Shown: piece after piece, positions 17,105 through 26,108 of the stretch
Layout: every line of letters starts with the position of its first letter
Numbering within the stretch: the stretch's first letter is position 1
Made by a program: the position numbers and the translations under genes
Source of the DNA: Seribacter sp963934295
Lineage (GTDB): Bacteria > Verrucomicrobiota > Verrucomicrobiia > Opitutales > Seribacteraceae
NCBI GenBank assembly: GCA_963934295.1
Contig: CAWVXY010000001.1
Coordinates: 124,001 to 188,000 of the forward strand
Reading direction: 5' to 3'
DNA: 64,000 bases
Notes under the pieces: generated by a model
What the model was told of the DNA's origin: nothing
The model's input: only the letters and a program-made list of their open reading frames with translations
Database searches by the model: none

Positions 17105-17572
17105 ATGACATTATCAGTAGGCTCATCCGCCCCAGATTTCTCCCTCAAAACTAAAACGCCCGAAGGTCTTTCAGACATAACGCTCAGTTCCTTTAAAGGA
17201 GAAGCATCAGTAGTCTTACTTTTCTTTCCTTTTGCCTTTACTGGTGTATGCACCGAGGAAACCTGCTCTGTTCGAGACGACCTTTCTTCTTACGAATCCC
17301 TAAATGCCAAAGTTTTTGGAATAAGCGTGGATAGTCCTTTTGCCCAAGAGGCCATGGCGATTAAAGAAAATCTTAATTTCCCCCTCCTGAGTGATTTTAA
17401 TAAAGATGTATCAACCGCATACGGTGTTTTGTATGAGGATTTTATTGGTTTTAAAGGCGTTTCTAAGCGATCTGCTTTCGTCATCTCGAAAAGTGGAGAA
17501 ATCACATTTGCATGGTCATCCGAAGATCCTAAACAATTGCCCGACTTTAGTGCGATTAAAGGAGCCCTGTAA
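17105..17572 (+). CDS. peroxiredoxin (AhpC/TSA family, AhpE/BCP-like)
   Basis: The 155-aa thiol peroxidase reduces hydrogen peroxide and organic hydroperoxides. The active-site pattern P-x-x-x-T-x-x-C is seen as FPFAFTGVC, with peroxidatic Cys49. A second cysteine, Cys54, lies five residues on; a resolving role for it is possible but unproven. The family motif for the second half, FPLLSDFNKDVSTAYGV, is present. There is no signal peptide, so it is cytoplasmic. It stands alone in the plus direction, with a weak hairpin about 30 bases downstream. Confidence 0.92.
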   Translation: MTLSVGSSAPDFSLKTKTPEGLSDITLSSFKGEASVVLLFFPFAFTGVCTEETCSVRDDLSSYESLNAKVFGISVDSPFAQEAMAIKENLNFPLLSDFNKDVSTAYGVLYEDFIGFKGVSKRSAFVISKSGEITFAWSSEDPKQLPDFSAIKGAL

Positions 17573-17598
17573 TTACTTTTTAACTTGGTCTTCTCTTG

Positions 17599-17628
17599 AA
17601 AGGGTATCATGTCATGATTTTACCTTTT
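17599..17628 (+). terminator. possible weak terminator after the peroxiredoxin gene
   Basis: AAAGG and CCTTT flank a perfect ATCATG-T-CATGAT palindrome (17606-17618). The hairpin begins 27 bases after the peroxiredoxin stop and ends in a short T-run. The stem is interrupted and the loop of the inner palindrome is too small, so this is a weak call. Confidence 0.3.
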
Positions 17629-17795
17629 ACTGATAAGCATAGATTTCCTTTGTCCATTAGCACAAATCAATCGTTTCTTTTTACCGAGTTTAATTTTTTT
17701 AAAGATGGCAGTCCTAATCTCTTTTTTTTAGGGAAAAAATATTTGGAATCTTTTTTAAAAAGGTAAACCTTTCCAAGCATCTCTAAATTTCTAGT

Positions 17796-18296
17796 GTGAA
17801 CAAAGAATCAATTTATAAAGTTTGCGCAACAAATAACGAAGTATATGTACAAATTCGGGAAAAGGCTTCGTACCTAAACTGTGCTCCATTGCGATCTTTT
17901 CTACATGAAATGGTTAATGAAGGAAATCGTGTATTTGTGGTCGACTTCCAAAATTGCTCTAGTATGGACAGTACATTCTTGGGGATTTTAGTCGGACTGG
18001 CTTTGCAATTAAGAAAATTTCAGGATGGTGGAAACCTTACTCTTCTGAATTTAATTGGAAGAAATTTAGAAACTGTTGAAAACCTAGGTATCCATAAAAT
18101 TGCGACTGTAAGCTCAGAATTTGTGTCTAACACCAACGAACTTGATGAACTTAAAGTAAAATCAAAAAGCGACAAGGCTAGTCCAGAATTAATTTATAAA
18201 GCTCATAAAACTTTACTAGATCTCAATGAAAAAAACTCTAAAATCTTTAAAGATGTTGTTAATTACCTAGAACAAAAAGTTGAAGACTCTGCTTAA
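17796..18296 (+). CDS. STAS-domain anti-sigma factor antagonist
   Basis: The 166-aa protein, with a GTG start, has a STAS domain over residues 10-110. The regulatory site S-S-M-D-S-T-F-L-G places the phosphorylatable Ser59 after Asp58, as in SpoIIAA and RsbV. The remaining 50 residues are polar and predicted helical. Such proteins bind an anti-sigma kinase when dephosphorylated and release the sigma factor. The gene is 14 bases upstream of a SpoIIE-type phosphatase gene, the enzyme class that dephosphorylates STAS partners. The pair is therefore probably a partner-switching module. No anti-sigma kinase or alternative sigma gene lies in the window. Confidence 0.87.
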   Translation: MNKESIYKVCATNNEVYVQIREKASYLNCAPLRSFLHEMVNEGNRVFVVDFQNCSSMDSTFLGILVGLALQLRKFQDGGNLTLLNLIGRNLETVENLGIHKIATVSSEFVSNTNELDELKVKSKSDKASPELIYKAHKTLLDLNEKNSKIFKDVVNYLEQKVEDSA

Positions 18297-18310
18297 AGTC
18301 TAATCTTTAC

Positions 18311-19753
18311 ATGAATCCATTTCTATATTTCCTTGCAGGTTTGTTTTTTGGAATTTTTGCGTGGAATTACTCTAGAAAGAGAGCTAAAGCAGAAAAGTCA
18401 CTTCTGATAGACCAAAAGGTTCGCCTTCAGCAAGAAAAAGAAATTGTAGTTAATTTTATGCATAACCTGGCGGTGGCAATAGGTGAAGGCGTCGAAAGAA
18501 AAGAACTTTATCAAAGAATTGCACACACTGCTGTTATGACAACGGGCGCACTGAGTGCATGCGTTTATGAAAAGTTAACGAATGGAAAACTTCAAAGTAT
18601 TGCTTCCGAAGGGCTTTTCCCGCCGCAAAGGAAATTAAAATCTCCAACCGAGGATAGTAGTTCCACAAGAGCTCGTTTTTTGGAAAGAATTTTAGCTTCT
18701 GAAATCTTAGAAGATGGAGAAGGTATCATTGGTGAAGTTGCCAAAACAGGAAAAGCTGTTTATGTCCCGCAGGCAAATATTGATCCGAGGGTTGTTAAGC
18801 ATGATGATCCAGCTTTAACACTTCGCTCACTCATTTATTCTCCCTTAATCCATGACGATCAAATACTCGGAGTACTCGTTGTTGCAAACCCCACCAATGG
18901 TCTACCCTTCAGTGAAACTGACCTATCCTTGGTGAACTCCTTGGCCGAGCAGGCAGCTCTTGCAATTAAAAACTCTGATGCGATGAATTTAAGAGTCGAA
19001 AAAACACAAATGGACTCAGACCTTACTTTAGCCCGTGATGTTCAGGAACTCTTCCTTGCTAAAGAATCACCTGATTTCAAGGGTCTAGAAATCGATACTC
19101 AGTATGTTCCTTCTTCCCAGGTTAGTGGAGATTTTTATGATTTTTACAAATTATCCTCTACGAAATTTGCTGTCTCAGTTGCAGATGTTTCAGGAAAAGG
19201 CGTACCCGCTTCGCTGCTTATGGCACTTTGCCAAACAAACCTGAGGCATTATGTCAAAAAGTCTAAAACTCCGAGAGAAATCTTAATTCAACTTAACCAA
19301 GACCTCGAGGAGCGAATTCGAGAAGATATGTTCATCACTCTCGTACTCGCGATTATAGACACCAATTCTAATACGATAACTTATACGCGGGCAGGGCATG
19401 AACCGGCACTATTAGGCAGGATGAATGATGAGGAATTGAAAGTCCATAAGCTTCATGGTAACGGAATGGCCCTGGGAATGGTTCCGTCCGATCTATTCGA
19501 AGAAATTATTGAAGATCAAACCTGTTCATTTAATAAGGGTGATATGCTTGTTCTTTACACAGATGGAGTTACTGAATCCCAAAATCAGTCAAACGAAGAA
19601 TTCGGGTTGGATCGATTGTGCGAGAAGCTTAAAAATGCAAAAGAGAATAGTCCGCTTTCTTTTAATTCTTCCCTCATGAAAAGCTTAGAAGAATTTTCTT
19701 CTATATCCTCTGATAGAGATGATTTAACCTTATTAACCGTTAAAAGAAGTTAA
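18311..19753 (+). CDS. GAF-domain SpoIIE-type serine phosphatase (RsbU-like)
   Basis: The 480-aa protein has a short N-terminal membrane segment (residues 3-19), a GAF sensor domain at about 45-220 and a PP2C/SpoIIE phosphatase domain at about 235-480. Metal-binding motifs are visible: VSGDFYDF, VADVSGKG, YTDGVTE and the closing DDLTLLTV. It should dephosphorylate a STAS protein in response to a ligand or redox signal sensed by GAF. Its upstream neighbour encodes exactly such a STAS protein, 14 bases away, so they form an operon. Confidence 0.93.
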   Translation: MNPFLYFLAGLFFGIFAWNYSRKRAKAEKSLLIDQKVRLQQEKEIVVNFMHNLAVAIGEGVERKELYQRIAHTAVMTTGALSACVYEKLTNGKLQSIASEGLFPPQRKLKSPTEDSSSTRARFLERILASEILEDGEGIIGEVAKTGKAVYVPQANIDPRVVKHDDPALTLRSLIYSPLIHDDQILGVLVVANPTNGLPFSETDLSLVNSLAEQAALAIKNSDAMNLRVEKTQMDSDLTLARDVQELFLAKESPDFKGLEIDTQYVPSSQVSGDFYDFYKLSSTKFAVSVADVSGKGVPASLLMALCQTNLRHYVKKSKTPREILIQLNQDLEERIREDMFITLVLAIIDTNSNTITYTRAGHEPALLGRMNDEELKVHKLHGNGMALGMVPSDLFEEIIEDQTCSFNKGDMLVLYTDGVTESQNQSNEEFGLDRLCEKLKNAKENSPLSFNSSLMKSLEEFSSISSDRDDLTLLTVKRS

Positions 19754-19761
19754 GGAATTAT

Positions 19762-20265
19762 CTATTCTATACGCCCTTCATCAAATTCAATTACATCGGC
19801 AAAAGACCGTAAATCAGAACGACCTTCTGCCCCAAGATCAGATTTTATCTCTTCCAATTTTTCTAGTGCCATGTCAGACATTCCCATTTGCACAACTTTG
19901 CGATTCCAAACATGCGAATTAAGTTCAGTAGGAAAAAGCTCTTTTAATTGTTGATTTAATTCTTGCTCGGAGTCCGCATTCTTAACGCATTCGATAACAT
20001 CTTGTGGATCAATTCCCAAGTGCAGGCATAAAAAACCATCAAATCCTTTCGTGAAATTACGCTGATAACTCTTAGGTAGTGCATCATCTAAATGTTTTCT
20101 AATTTTTGCGAGGAAACGAGGTAGATGCAATAAACCAAGTGCGTGAGATTGATATGGAGATGGTAAGTCACGAAGAATTGCTCCCGTAGGCCCGTCGGAT
20201 ATTTTATTGTCGATGTTTGTCAAAATGAAAAAAAAGGTTTTGTCTATCTGTTGAACATCAAACAT
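19762..20265 (-). CDS. DUF5069-domain protein
   Basis: The 167-aa product matches the DUF5069 pattern: L-R-D-L-P-S-P-Y at the start, LLHLPRFLAKIRKHL, then a KGFDGFLCLHLGID segment. This family is common in Verrucomicrobiota and has no known function. I use the ATG at 20263-20265, although the conserved region begins about 25 residues later, so the true start may be further in. The chosen ATG overlaps the ATG of the divergent ABC exporter (shared CATG). The 3' end faces the phosphatase gene with an eight-base gap. Confidence 0.7.
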   Translation of the reverse strand: MFDVQQIDKTFFFILTNIDNKISDGPTGAILRDLPSPYQSHALGLLHLPRFLAKIRKHLDDALPKSYQRNFTKGFDGFLCLHLGIDPQDVIECVKNADSEQELNQQLKELFPTELNSHVWNRKVVQMGMSDMALEKLEEIKSDLGAEGRSDLRSFADVIEFDEGRIE

Positions 20266-22027
20266 GAAACAAAGCAAAAACAAAAAAATTATAAGTCGAA
20301 TTTCTTCTTATATTTTTGAACACAAAATTCTCTTCACTCTAACCCTGTCTCTGGCTTTCATAATGACCATTCTATCAGTAATGGTTCCATCTGCGATTCA
20401 GCGAGTATTGGACCAAATTTTTGCCGAAGGACCCGATAATCAGAAAATTCTTGTTAATGGTATTCTTTTAATTGGGGGACTTTTTTGTGCGAAAGAAATT
20501 TTCAATTGTCTAAGAATTCGGGTAAATAATAAATTAGAACAAAAAGTAATTTTAAGCATTAGAAAAGCTCTTCACAATAAATTACTAAATCTACCAATCA
20601 ACTTTTATGACAAAAGAAAAAGTGGTGATATTGCATCAAGAGTAGTGGAGGATGTCCAAAATGTAGAAAGAGCCATATTGGATGGAACAGAACAAGGGAT
20701 CATTGCAGTCCTGACCTTATTTGGGGTTACAATTATGATGTTTGTACAAGAGCCCAGACTTGCTGCTCTTGTCTTTTTTCCTCTACCCATTTTGCTAATT
20801 ATGGCTTTTAAATATTCCAAAATATCTAAAAAAAATTGGAAGGAGGTTCGAGAAGCTTCAGGAAATTTAAATTCCCTGTTGGTCGAGGATATTCAAGGTA
20901 ATCGACTAATTCATGCCTTCGATTTAAAAGACCGGGAGAAGAAACGATTTTTTGAATCTAGTAAAGAATTAGAAGCTGCTTCCCTAAAAGCAATGTATAG
21001 GTGGTCTATTCAAGGACCAACAGCAAGTTTTACATCATCTCTAGGTATTTTAGCTGTAGTTGGAATGGGGGCATATCTATTACAAACAGACCCCTCTTTT
21101 TCAAAAGGACAATTCTTCGCTTTTCTTCTTTATGCAAACATGTTTTACGAGCCTGTCAGACAATTGGTCTCCATAAACAATATGATAAGTGCAGGAAAAG
21201 CATCGGGTGAAAGAGTTTTTGAAATTCTTGATGAAGAAGTCTTAATTCAAAGCCCAAAAAAACCTCTGCAATTTCCTAAACATGATCATTCTATCAAGTT
21301 TTCAAAGGTAACTTTTGCCTATGATGAAAGACAATCCATTGTTCGGGACTTAGATTTTTATTTACCAACAGGTTCGACCACTGCACTCGTTGGTCCGACA
21401 GGTGCGGGTAAAAGTACAATAGCAAATCTGCTTCTCCGGTATTATGATGTTGAAAAGGGACAGGTCACACTGGGAGGAGTTGATGTAAGAAATTTGTCAC
21501 TCTCTTCCCTTAGGGGCAGCATCGGTCTTGTATCACAAGATCCATTTTTATTTGATACAAGCATAAGAGAAAATCTCGTCCTTGCATTACCATCCTCCAA
21601 AGATAGCGACATTATCCAAGCATTGGAAATGGCACGAGCCTGGGAGTTTGTAAAAAAACTACCTCAAGGGTTGGACACCTTAATTGGCGAACGCGGAATT
21701 AGGTTAAGTATGGGGGAAAAGCAAAGATTAACACTTGCAAGAGCAATATTGAAATCACCGCCTATAGTAATTCTGGATGAGGCAACCTCAAGCGTCGATG
21801 TTGATACCGAAAGAAAAATTCAACTTGCTTTAAATCAGTTAATCAAAGACCGAACTACTCTTATTATTGCTCATAGACTCAGCACGATTCGAGAGGCAGA
21901 TCAAATTATTTTCCTAAATCATGGAGAAATTGTTGAACAGGGTAGTCATGATCAACTTCTAGATTTGAATGGGTCTTATGCTAACTTTTGTAAACATCAG
22001 GAAAGTTTGATACCACAAAAATTTTAA
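20264..22027 (+). CDS. ABC exporter, fused permease and ATPase (MsbA/lipid A type)
   Basis: The 587-aa half-transporter has six membrane helices (about residues 15-320) followed by an ATP-binding domain. Walker A GPTGAGKST is at 377-385. The signature loop is present as LSMGEKQRLTL, with M in place of the usual G. Walker B ends in LDEATSS (Asp505, Glu506), and the H-loop is IIAHRLST. The membrane domain contains the family motif FYDKRKSGDIASRV. Such proteins work as homodimers; MsbA flips lipid A precursors across the inner membrane. That role is plausible since lpxD is in the window, but a peptide or drug exporter cannot be excluded. Confidence 0.9.
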   Translation: MKQSKNKKIISRISSYIFEHKILFTLTLSLAFIMTILSVMVPSAIQRVLDQIFAEGPDNQKILVNGILLIGGLFCAKEIFNCLRIRVNNKLEQKVILSIRKALHNKLLNLPINFYDKRKSGDIASRVVEDVQNVERAILDGTEQGIIAVLTLFGVTIMMFVQEPRLAALVFFPLPILLIMAFKYSKISKKNWKEVREASGNLNSLLVEDIQGNRLIHAFDLKDREKKRFFESSKELEAASLKAMYRWSIQGPTASFTSSLGILAVVGMGAYLLQTDPSFSKGQFFAFLLYANMFYEPVRQLVSINNMISAGKASGERVFEILDEEVLIQSPKKPLQFPKHDHSIKFSKVTFAYDERQSIVRDLDFYLPTGSTTALVGPTGAGKSTIANLLLRYYDVEKGQVTLGGVDVRNLSLSSLRGSIGLVSQDPFLFDTSIRENLVLALPSSKDSDIIQALEMARAWEFVKKLPQGLDTLIGERGIRLSMGEKQRLTLARAILKSPPIVILDEATSSVDVDTERKIQLALNQLIKDRTTLIIAHRLSTIREADQIIFLNHGEIVEQGSHDQLLDLNGSYANFCKHQESLIPQKF

Positions 22028-22031
22028 GTGT

Positions 22032-22307
22032 TTATTTACGTGCTAATATTAAGAGTGCCCTGATTGTTAACGATAATAAGAGTGGGAAAAATAGAAAAGT
22101 AAGGCTGATCAAGGAACGAAAATTTAAATAGGACAGCGGACCATAAACTTTTTGCTCTGCCCATGTACGTAAAGGAAGTTTAGAAAAATAATCAAAATGC
22201 ATACTTTGCCCCAAATAATATACAATTAAGGGCCAAATTGTGAAACCTATACAGCCGAAAAAAAGTAAATGCCAAAGTTCCTTACCCCAATCAATTTTTT
22301 TAATCAT
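22032..22307 (-). CDS. small membrane protein of unknown function
   Basis: The 91-aa protein has two clear hydrophobic segments, about residues 12-32 and 62-88, separated by a polar loop, so it is a two-helix membrane protein. I recognise no family. It reads against the ABC exporter and ends four bases from its stop. The ATG start at 22307 is the only sensible one. Confidence 0.55.
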   Translation of the reverse strand: MIKKIDWGKELWHLLFFGCIGFTIWPLIVYYLGQSMHFDYFSKLPLRTWAEQKVYGPLSYLNFRSLISLTFLFFPLLLSLTIRALLILARK

Positions 22308-22385
22308 ATTTTAACCGTTACCTTGCTATGGACCAAATAGTATATTTTATATATTAGTTATTATTAACAATTTCCCAATCGAATT

Positions 22386-23810
22386 ATGAGACCATCCATT
22401 ATTTCATTACTGTTTTCAATTGTTTTGTATTCACAACCTCTAAAGGCAGAAAATGAATCATTTTCAAAAAATATTTATGATAGTTTAATACAACCTGTAT
22501 TTATAGCCAAGTGCCAAGAATGTCACGGTGCAAATAAAAGTAAAGGTAAGTTAAAGCTTCATACAAAGGAAGACTTTATAAAAGGTGGTAGTGGAGCGGG
22601 TAAAGAAATTGTGATCAAAGGTAATGTCGAAGATAGCGAATTGATTTATAGAATTACTCTCCCCAAGGAAGATGACGAGGCCATGCCTCCGATGGAAGAC
22701 AAGGATCATTATAATCCTGTAACCAAGCAAGAATTAGATGTAATGAAAGCATGGATATCATTGGGTGCTTCTTTTGACCTTCTCGTATCTGACTTAGATA
22801 AAGAATCTAAGAATTCAGCTCTTCATGTTTTTCAAAATATGCCTAAAAAAATGATTTCTAAAACTCTTGCTTTGCAGACAAAGTTGCCTGATGTTCCAAA
22901 AGCAAAACCTGAGTTCCTAGAAAAAATTCGAGAACAAGGTATTTTGGCCATCCCCATAGCACAGAACACCAATGCCATCTATGTAAACGCTTCATATGCT
23001 GGTGAAAATTTTAATGACGAAAAAATACGCTTATTAGAGCCTATCGCGGAACAAATTCTTTGGCTTAACCTAGCCAAAACAAATATTTCTGACAAAGGCA
23101 TTTCCATGCTCCCGAAATTCAAACTACTTTCGAGATTACACCTAGAGAACACTGACATAACAGATACTGCGACATTGCATATATCTAAGTTATCTAACTT
23201 GAAATACTTAAACATGTACGGGACAAATATTTCTGATGCATCAATACCCCACCTCAAAAAACTGGGTAATTTAAAAAAAGTTTTTCTTTGGCAAACAAAA
23301 ATGACATCCCAAGGGGCTGAAAAACTTAAAAAACATTTTGTAGGAGAAAAAATTTATGATAATCTTCTAACCCAGAAAAATACTATTCAAAAATCGCTTA
23401 ATCAACTTGTTAAAACTGAAGAATTAAAAATCAAACAACTAGATGAAATTAAAAACCAAGTTGGAAATAAATCTTCAGATAAAGTCTCCATGAATTTAAA
23501 ATGTCCAGTTAGCAACAAGGAACTCGATGATTCCTGCTTTTCAATTTTTGAAGGAAGGAAAGTGGGGTTTTGTTGTACTAAATGCAAAGTCAAATTTGAT
23601 AAAGATGGGGCAGTTTTTAGATCTAAAATTAAGAATTTTTCAGCTTCTAAAGAATTCATTATTGCTAATAAAAATCTGCAAAATGCTCAATTGTCTATGG
23701 ATGAAAAAGTCGAACTTATTCAACAAAAATTAAGAATTATATCCGCTGAATTCCAAAAAATGGGGCCAGAAATTAATCTTGGGTGGGAAAAGTCAATCGC
23801 AACTAAATAA
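22386..23810 (+). CDS. secreted planctomycete-type cytochrome c with leucine-rich repeats and a cysteine-rich C-terminal motif
   Basis: The 474-aa protein has a signal peptide (1-21). A PSCyt1-type cytochrome c domain follows, with the heme motif CQECH at residues 43-47 and a distal methionine candidate in AMPPME. Leucine-rich repeats follow at about 190-320 (L-x-x-L-x-L-x-x-T-x-I-x-D), then a coiled region. Near the C terminus there is a metal-binding-like motif, CPV (Cys373) with CCTKC (Cys396-Cys400), similar to YHS/TRASH domains. It is probably a periplasmic or surface electron-transfer or sensing protein. A PSCyt1 domain linked to repeats is typical of PVC bacteria. The substrate is unknown. 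Confidence 0.8.
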   Translation: MRPSIISLLFSIVLYSQPLKAENESFSKNIYDSLIQPVFIAKCQECHGANKSKGKLKLHTKEDFIKGGSGAGKEIVIKGNVEDSELIYRITLPKEDDEAMPPMEDKDHYNPVTKQELDVMKAWISLGASFDLLVSDLDKESKNSALHVFQNMPKKMISKTLALQTKLPDVPKAKPEFLEKIREQGILAIPIAQNTNAIYVNASYAGENFNDEKIRLLEPIAEQILWLNLAKTNISDKGISMLPKFKLLSRLHLENTDITDTATLHISKLSNLKYLNMYGTNISDASIPHLKKLGNLKKVFLWQTKMTSQGAEKLKKHFVGEKIYDNLLTQKNTIQKSLNQLVKTEELKIKQLDEIKNQVGNKSSDKVSMNLKCPVSNKELDDSCFSIFEGRKVGFCCTKCKVKFDKDGAVFRSKIKNFSASKEFIIANKNLQNAQLSMDEKVELIQQKLRIISAEFQKMGPEINLGWEKSIATK

Positions 23811-24066
23811 TGTTTTTGGGGATTCACAATATTGAAAAGTTTGATTTAGAGTTGGTGTTATACTCCCACTGATATAGCAATCAAATCTATTCTCAATATT
23901 ACAAACCCACTCTATAAACATAAACTGTTAAAAGAGAATCAAGCCTGATTTTAAAATTTTAGGGTTATCTAAGCTTTTTGGGCTAATTTTCTAATTAAAA
24001 TTGATTAATTTAGTCCGTTAGATGATTTCAGTTGCCAAATTTTAATGCATCAAAAAGGTAGGTGGA

Positions 24067-24639
24067 ATGACTGACAAATCCGATAATGAAGTAATATCTA
24101 TTTTTAAGGAAACTAACGCCTTGTTAACTGGGCATTTCATACTAAGGTCAGGCCTAAGGAGTGGGCATTTTTTCCAATGTGCTCAAGTCTGTCAATATAT
24201 GGATAAAGTAACCAGATTGGCTGAATTATTAATAAATAAGTTGAAAATCGATAAGCCCAATGCGATTGTCTCACCGGCAATGGGTGGTCTTGTTTTAGGC
24301 CAAGAAATTGCGCGTCAATTAAATTGTAGGTTTATATTTTTAGAAAAAGTAAATGATAAGCTAGCCCTAAGAAGGAATTTTTCTCTTTCTAATTCTGACA
24401 AGGTTTTACTTGTTGAGGATGTGGTAACTAAAGGGGGACGAGTTGCAGAAGCTCTTGCAATCTTAAGAAAAACTAACTGCTCAATCTTAGCCGTTACCTC
24501 ACTTGTAGATCGAAGTACCGAAGAACTAAACTTCGGCGTTCCTTTCCAGCCTTTGTTAAAATTAGATTTTCCTACTTATCAACCAGATCAATTACCTCAG
24601 GAATTGTTATCAATAGAACCAACAAAACCAGGAAGTTAA
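24067..24639 (+). CDS. pyrE: orotate phosphoribosyltransferase
   Basis: The 190-aa enzyme converts orotate and PRPP to orotidine monophosphate in pyrimidine synthesis. The PRPP-binding motif LLVEDVVTKGGR is present (Glu117, Asp118). The segment HFILRSGLRSGHFFQC near the N terminus is typical of the family, as is the SPAMGGLVLGQEIA loop. An AGGTGG sequence lies just before the ATG. It faces htrA with 15 bases between stops. The PRPP synthetase gene (prs) is also in the window, on the other strand. Confidence 0.95.
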   Translation: MTDKSDNEVISIFKETNALLTGHFILRSGLRSGHFFQCAQVCQYMDKVTRLAELLINKLKIDKPNAIVSPAMGGLVLGQEIARQLNCRFIFLEKVNDKLALRRNFSLSNSDKVLLVEDVVTKGGRVAEALAILRKTNCSILAVTSLVDRSTEELNFGVPFQPLLKLDFPTYQPDQLPQELLSIEPTKPGS

Positions 24640-24654
24640 AAAAACGGTTTTAAA

Positions 24655-26058
24655 TCAAGGAACACGATATGCAAGGAAACGATATTTGTTTCGATACCAA
24701 ACATAAAACCGGTTGATACCACTTTTTATTTGTTCTTCAACTTCTTGAACCGAATTGACTTGGTATCCGTTAATCTCGACGATCACAACACCTTGCTTAA
24801 ATGTTTCAGCGTCCCCTGTTGATTTTGTTACAACAACCCCTTTAGTCGTAGCAGGAATTTGAAATTGAAGACGATTCTCAGGACTTAATGGTTCCATTAC
24901 AATTCCCGGGATCGAAATTCTATTTTTACTTCCCATTAAATCGAGCGTTACAAATAATGTAACTTTTTTTCCACTTCGAATTACTTCTATTGGTAATTTA
25001 GTTCCTGGTGTAGTTTGGGAAATCGCCAACCTAGATTGATTAATTGAATCAACTTCTCGATCTCCCACTTTTATAATTTTATCCTTTGGGATGAAACCAG
25101 CTAAATCAGCAGCACTTCCAGGTACAATTTTTTCGACAATGGCTCCACTTCCATCGGTTGTCGGAGCCAATTCTACCCCAAGAAAACCTCTTCTAATACC
25201 ACCTTCTTGGACTAGGTCTGTAAGGACTTTTTTTACCATGTTAACGGGTATTGCCAGGCCAATTCCAATACTTGATCCAGTCTGTGAAATAATTGCTGTA
25301 TTAATCCCAATTAATCGGCCTCTTGCATCTAACAGTGCACCACCCGAATTACCCCTATTGATGGCGGCATCCGTTTGAATAAAATTTTCATAAGACCCTT
25401 CTTGTTCAAGTACACCAAGCTCAGTCCTTTTAGTGGCTGATATGATGCCCATAGTAACTGTCATTCCTATTCCAAGGGGGTTACCGGCTGCAAATACAAC
25501 ATCGCCAACTTCTAATAAATCACTGTTGGCAAGCGATACATGGGGTAAAGGGTCAGGTGATTCTATTTTAAGCACAGCAACATCAGTGGAACGATCAAAT
25601 CCAATAATTTTAGCTTGAAACTCTCTTTTGTCTGATAAAAGAACAGACACTTCCTCAACTAATTCACCGGTTCTAGGATCAGTTATAACATGTGCATTCG
25701 TAATCGTATGACCCTCAGGGCTCACAATAACACCAGAGCCAATCCCGGCAGGAACCATTTCTTCCTCGATTCGAGGATTATTGAAATTTGGAATACCCAA
25801 ATATCTCCGAAGAAATTCTTCACGAGGGTTAGATGAACCTCCAGGATATAACCTTCTAACAACTTGTTGAGTTGTTACCGCAACCACTGCTGGTGTAGCT
25901 TTTTTAAGTGCCGATGAATAGCTTGAGGGAGCACTGATTAGTGATCGATCAATCACTGTGTCGTCAATACTTAGAGTAAAGCCTTTTTGTTGGGCAAAAA
26001 GATAACCTCCCCCAAAAAGCGATAGGACAAAGATCAAGAAAATATTAAACAATTGCAT
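24655..26058 (-). CDS. periplasmic HtrA/Deg-family serine protease with PDZ domains
   Basis: The 467-aa protein has a signal sequence or anchor (1-22) and a trypsin-like domain with an intact triad: His123 in TNAHV, Asp159 in STDVAVLKI, Ser238 in GNSGGALL. A PDZ domain follows (residues about 290-370), then a second, degenerate PDZ-like region (about 390-460). HtrA proteases degrade or refold damaged envelope proteins. It is the last gene of the cluster containing bamA and ompH/skp, so a role in outer-membrane protein quality control is likely. It starts 50 bases after prs. Confidence 0.92.
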   Translation of the reverse strand: MQLFNIFLIFVLSLFGGGYLFAQQKGFTLSIDDTVIDRSLISAPSSYSSALKKATPAVVAVTTQQVVRRLYPGGSSNPREEFLRRYLGIPNFNNPRIEEEMVPAGIGSGVIVSPEGHTITNAHVITDPRTGELVEEVSVLLSDKREFQAKIIGFDRSTDVAVLKIESPDPLPHVSLANSDLLEVGDVVFAAGNPLGIGMTVTMGIISATKRTELGVLEQEGSYENFIQTDAAINRGNSGGALLDARGRLIGINTAIISQTGSSIGIGLAIPVNMVKKVLTDLVQEGGIRRGFLGVELAPTTDGSGAIVEKIVPGSAADLAGFIPKDKIIKVGDREVDSINQSRLAISQTTPGTKLPIEVIRSGKKVTLFVTLDLMGSKNRISIPGIVMEPLSPENRLQFQIPATTKGVVVTKSTGDAETFKQGVVIVEINGYQVNSVQEVEEQIKSGINRFYVWYRNKYRFLAYRVP

Positions 26059-26108
26059 AACTTACCTAGCGTTTTAAACCCAATCGTTTGTTTATTTTTG
26101 GATAAGTC

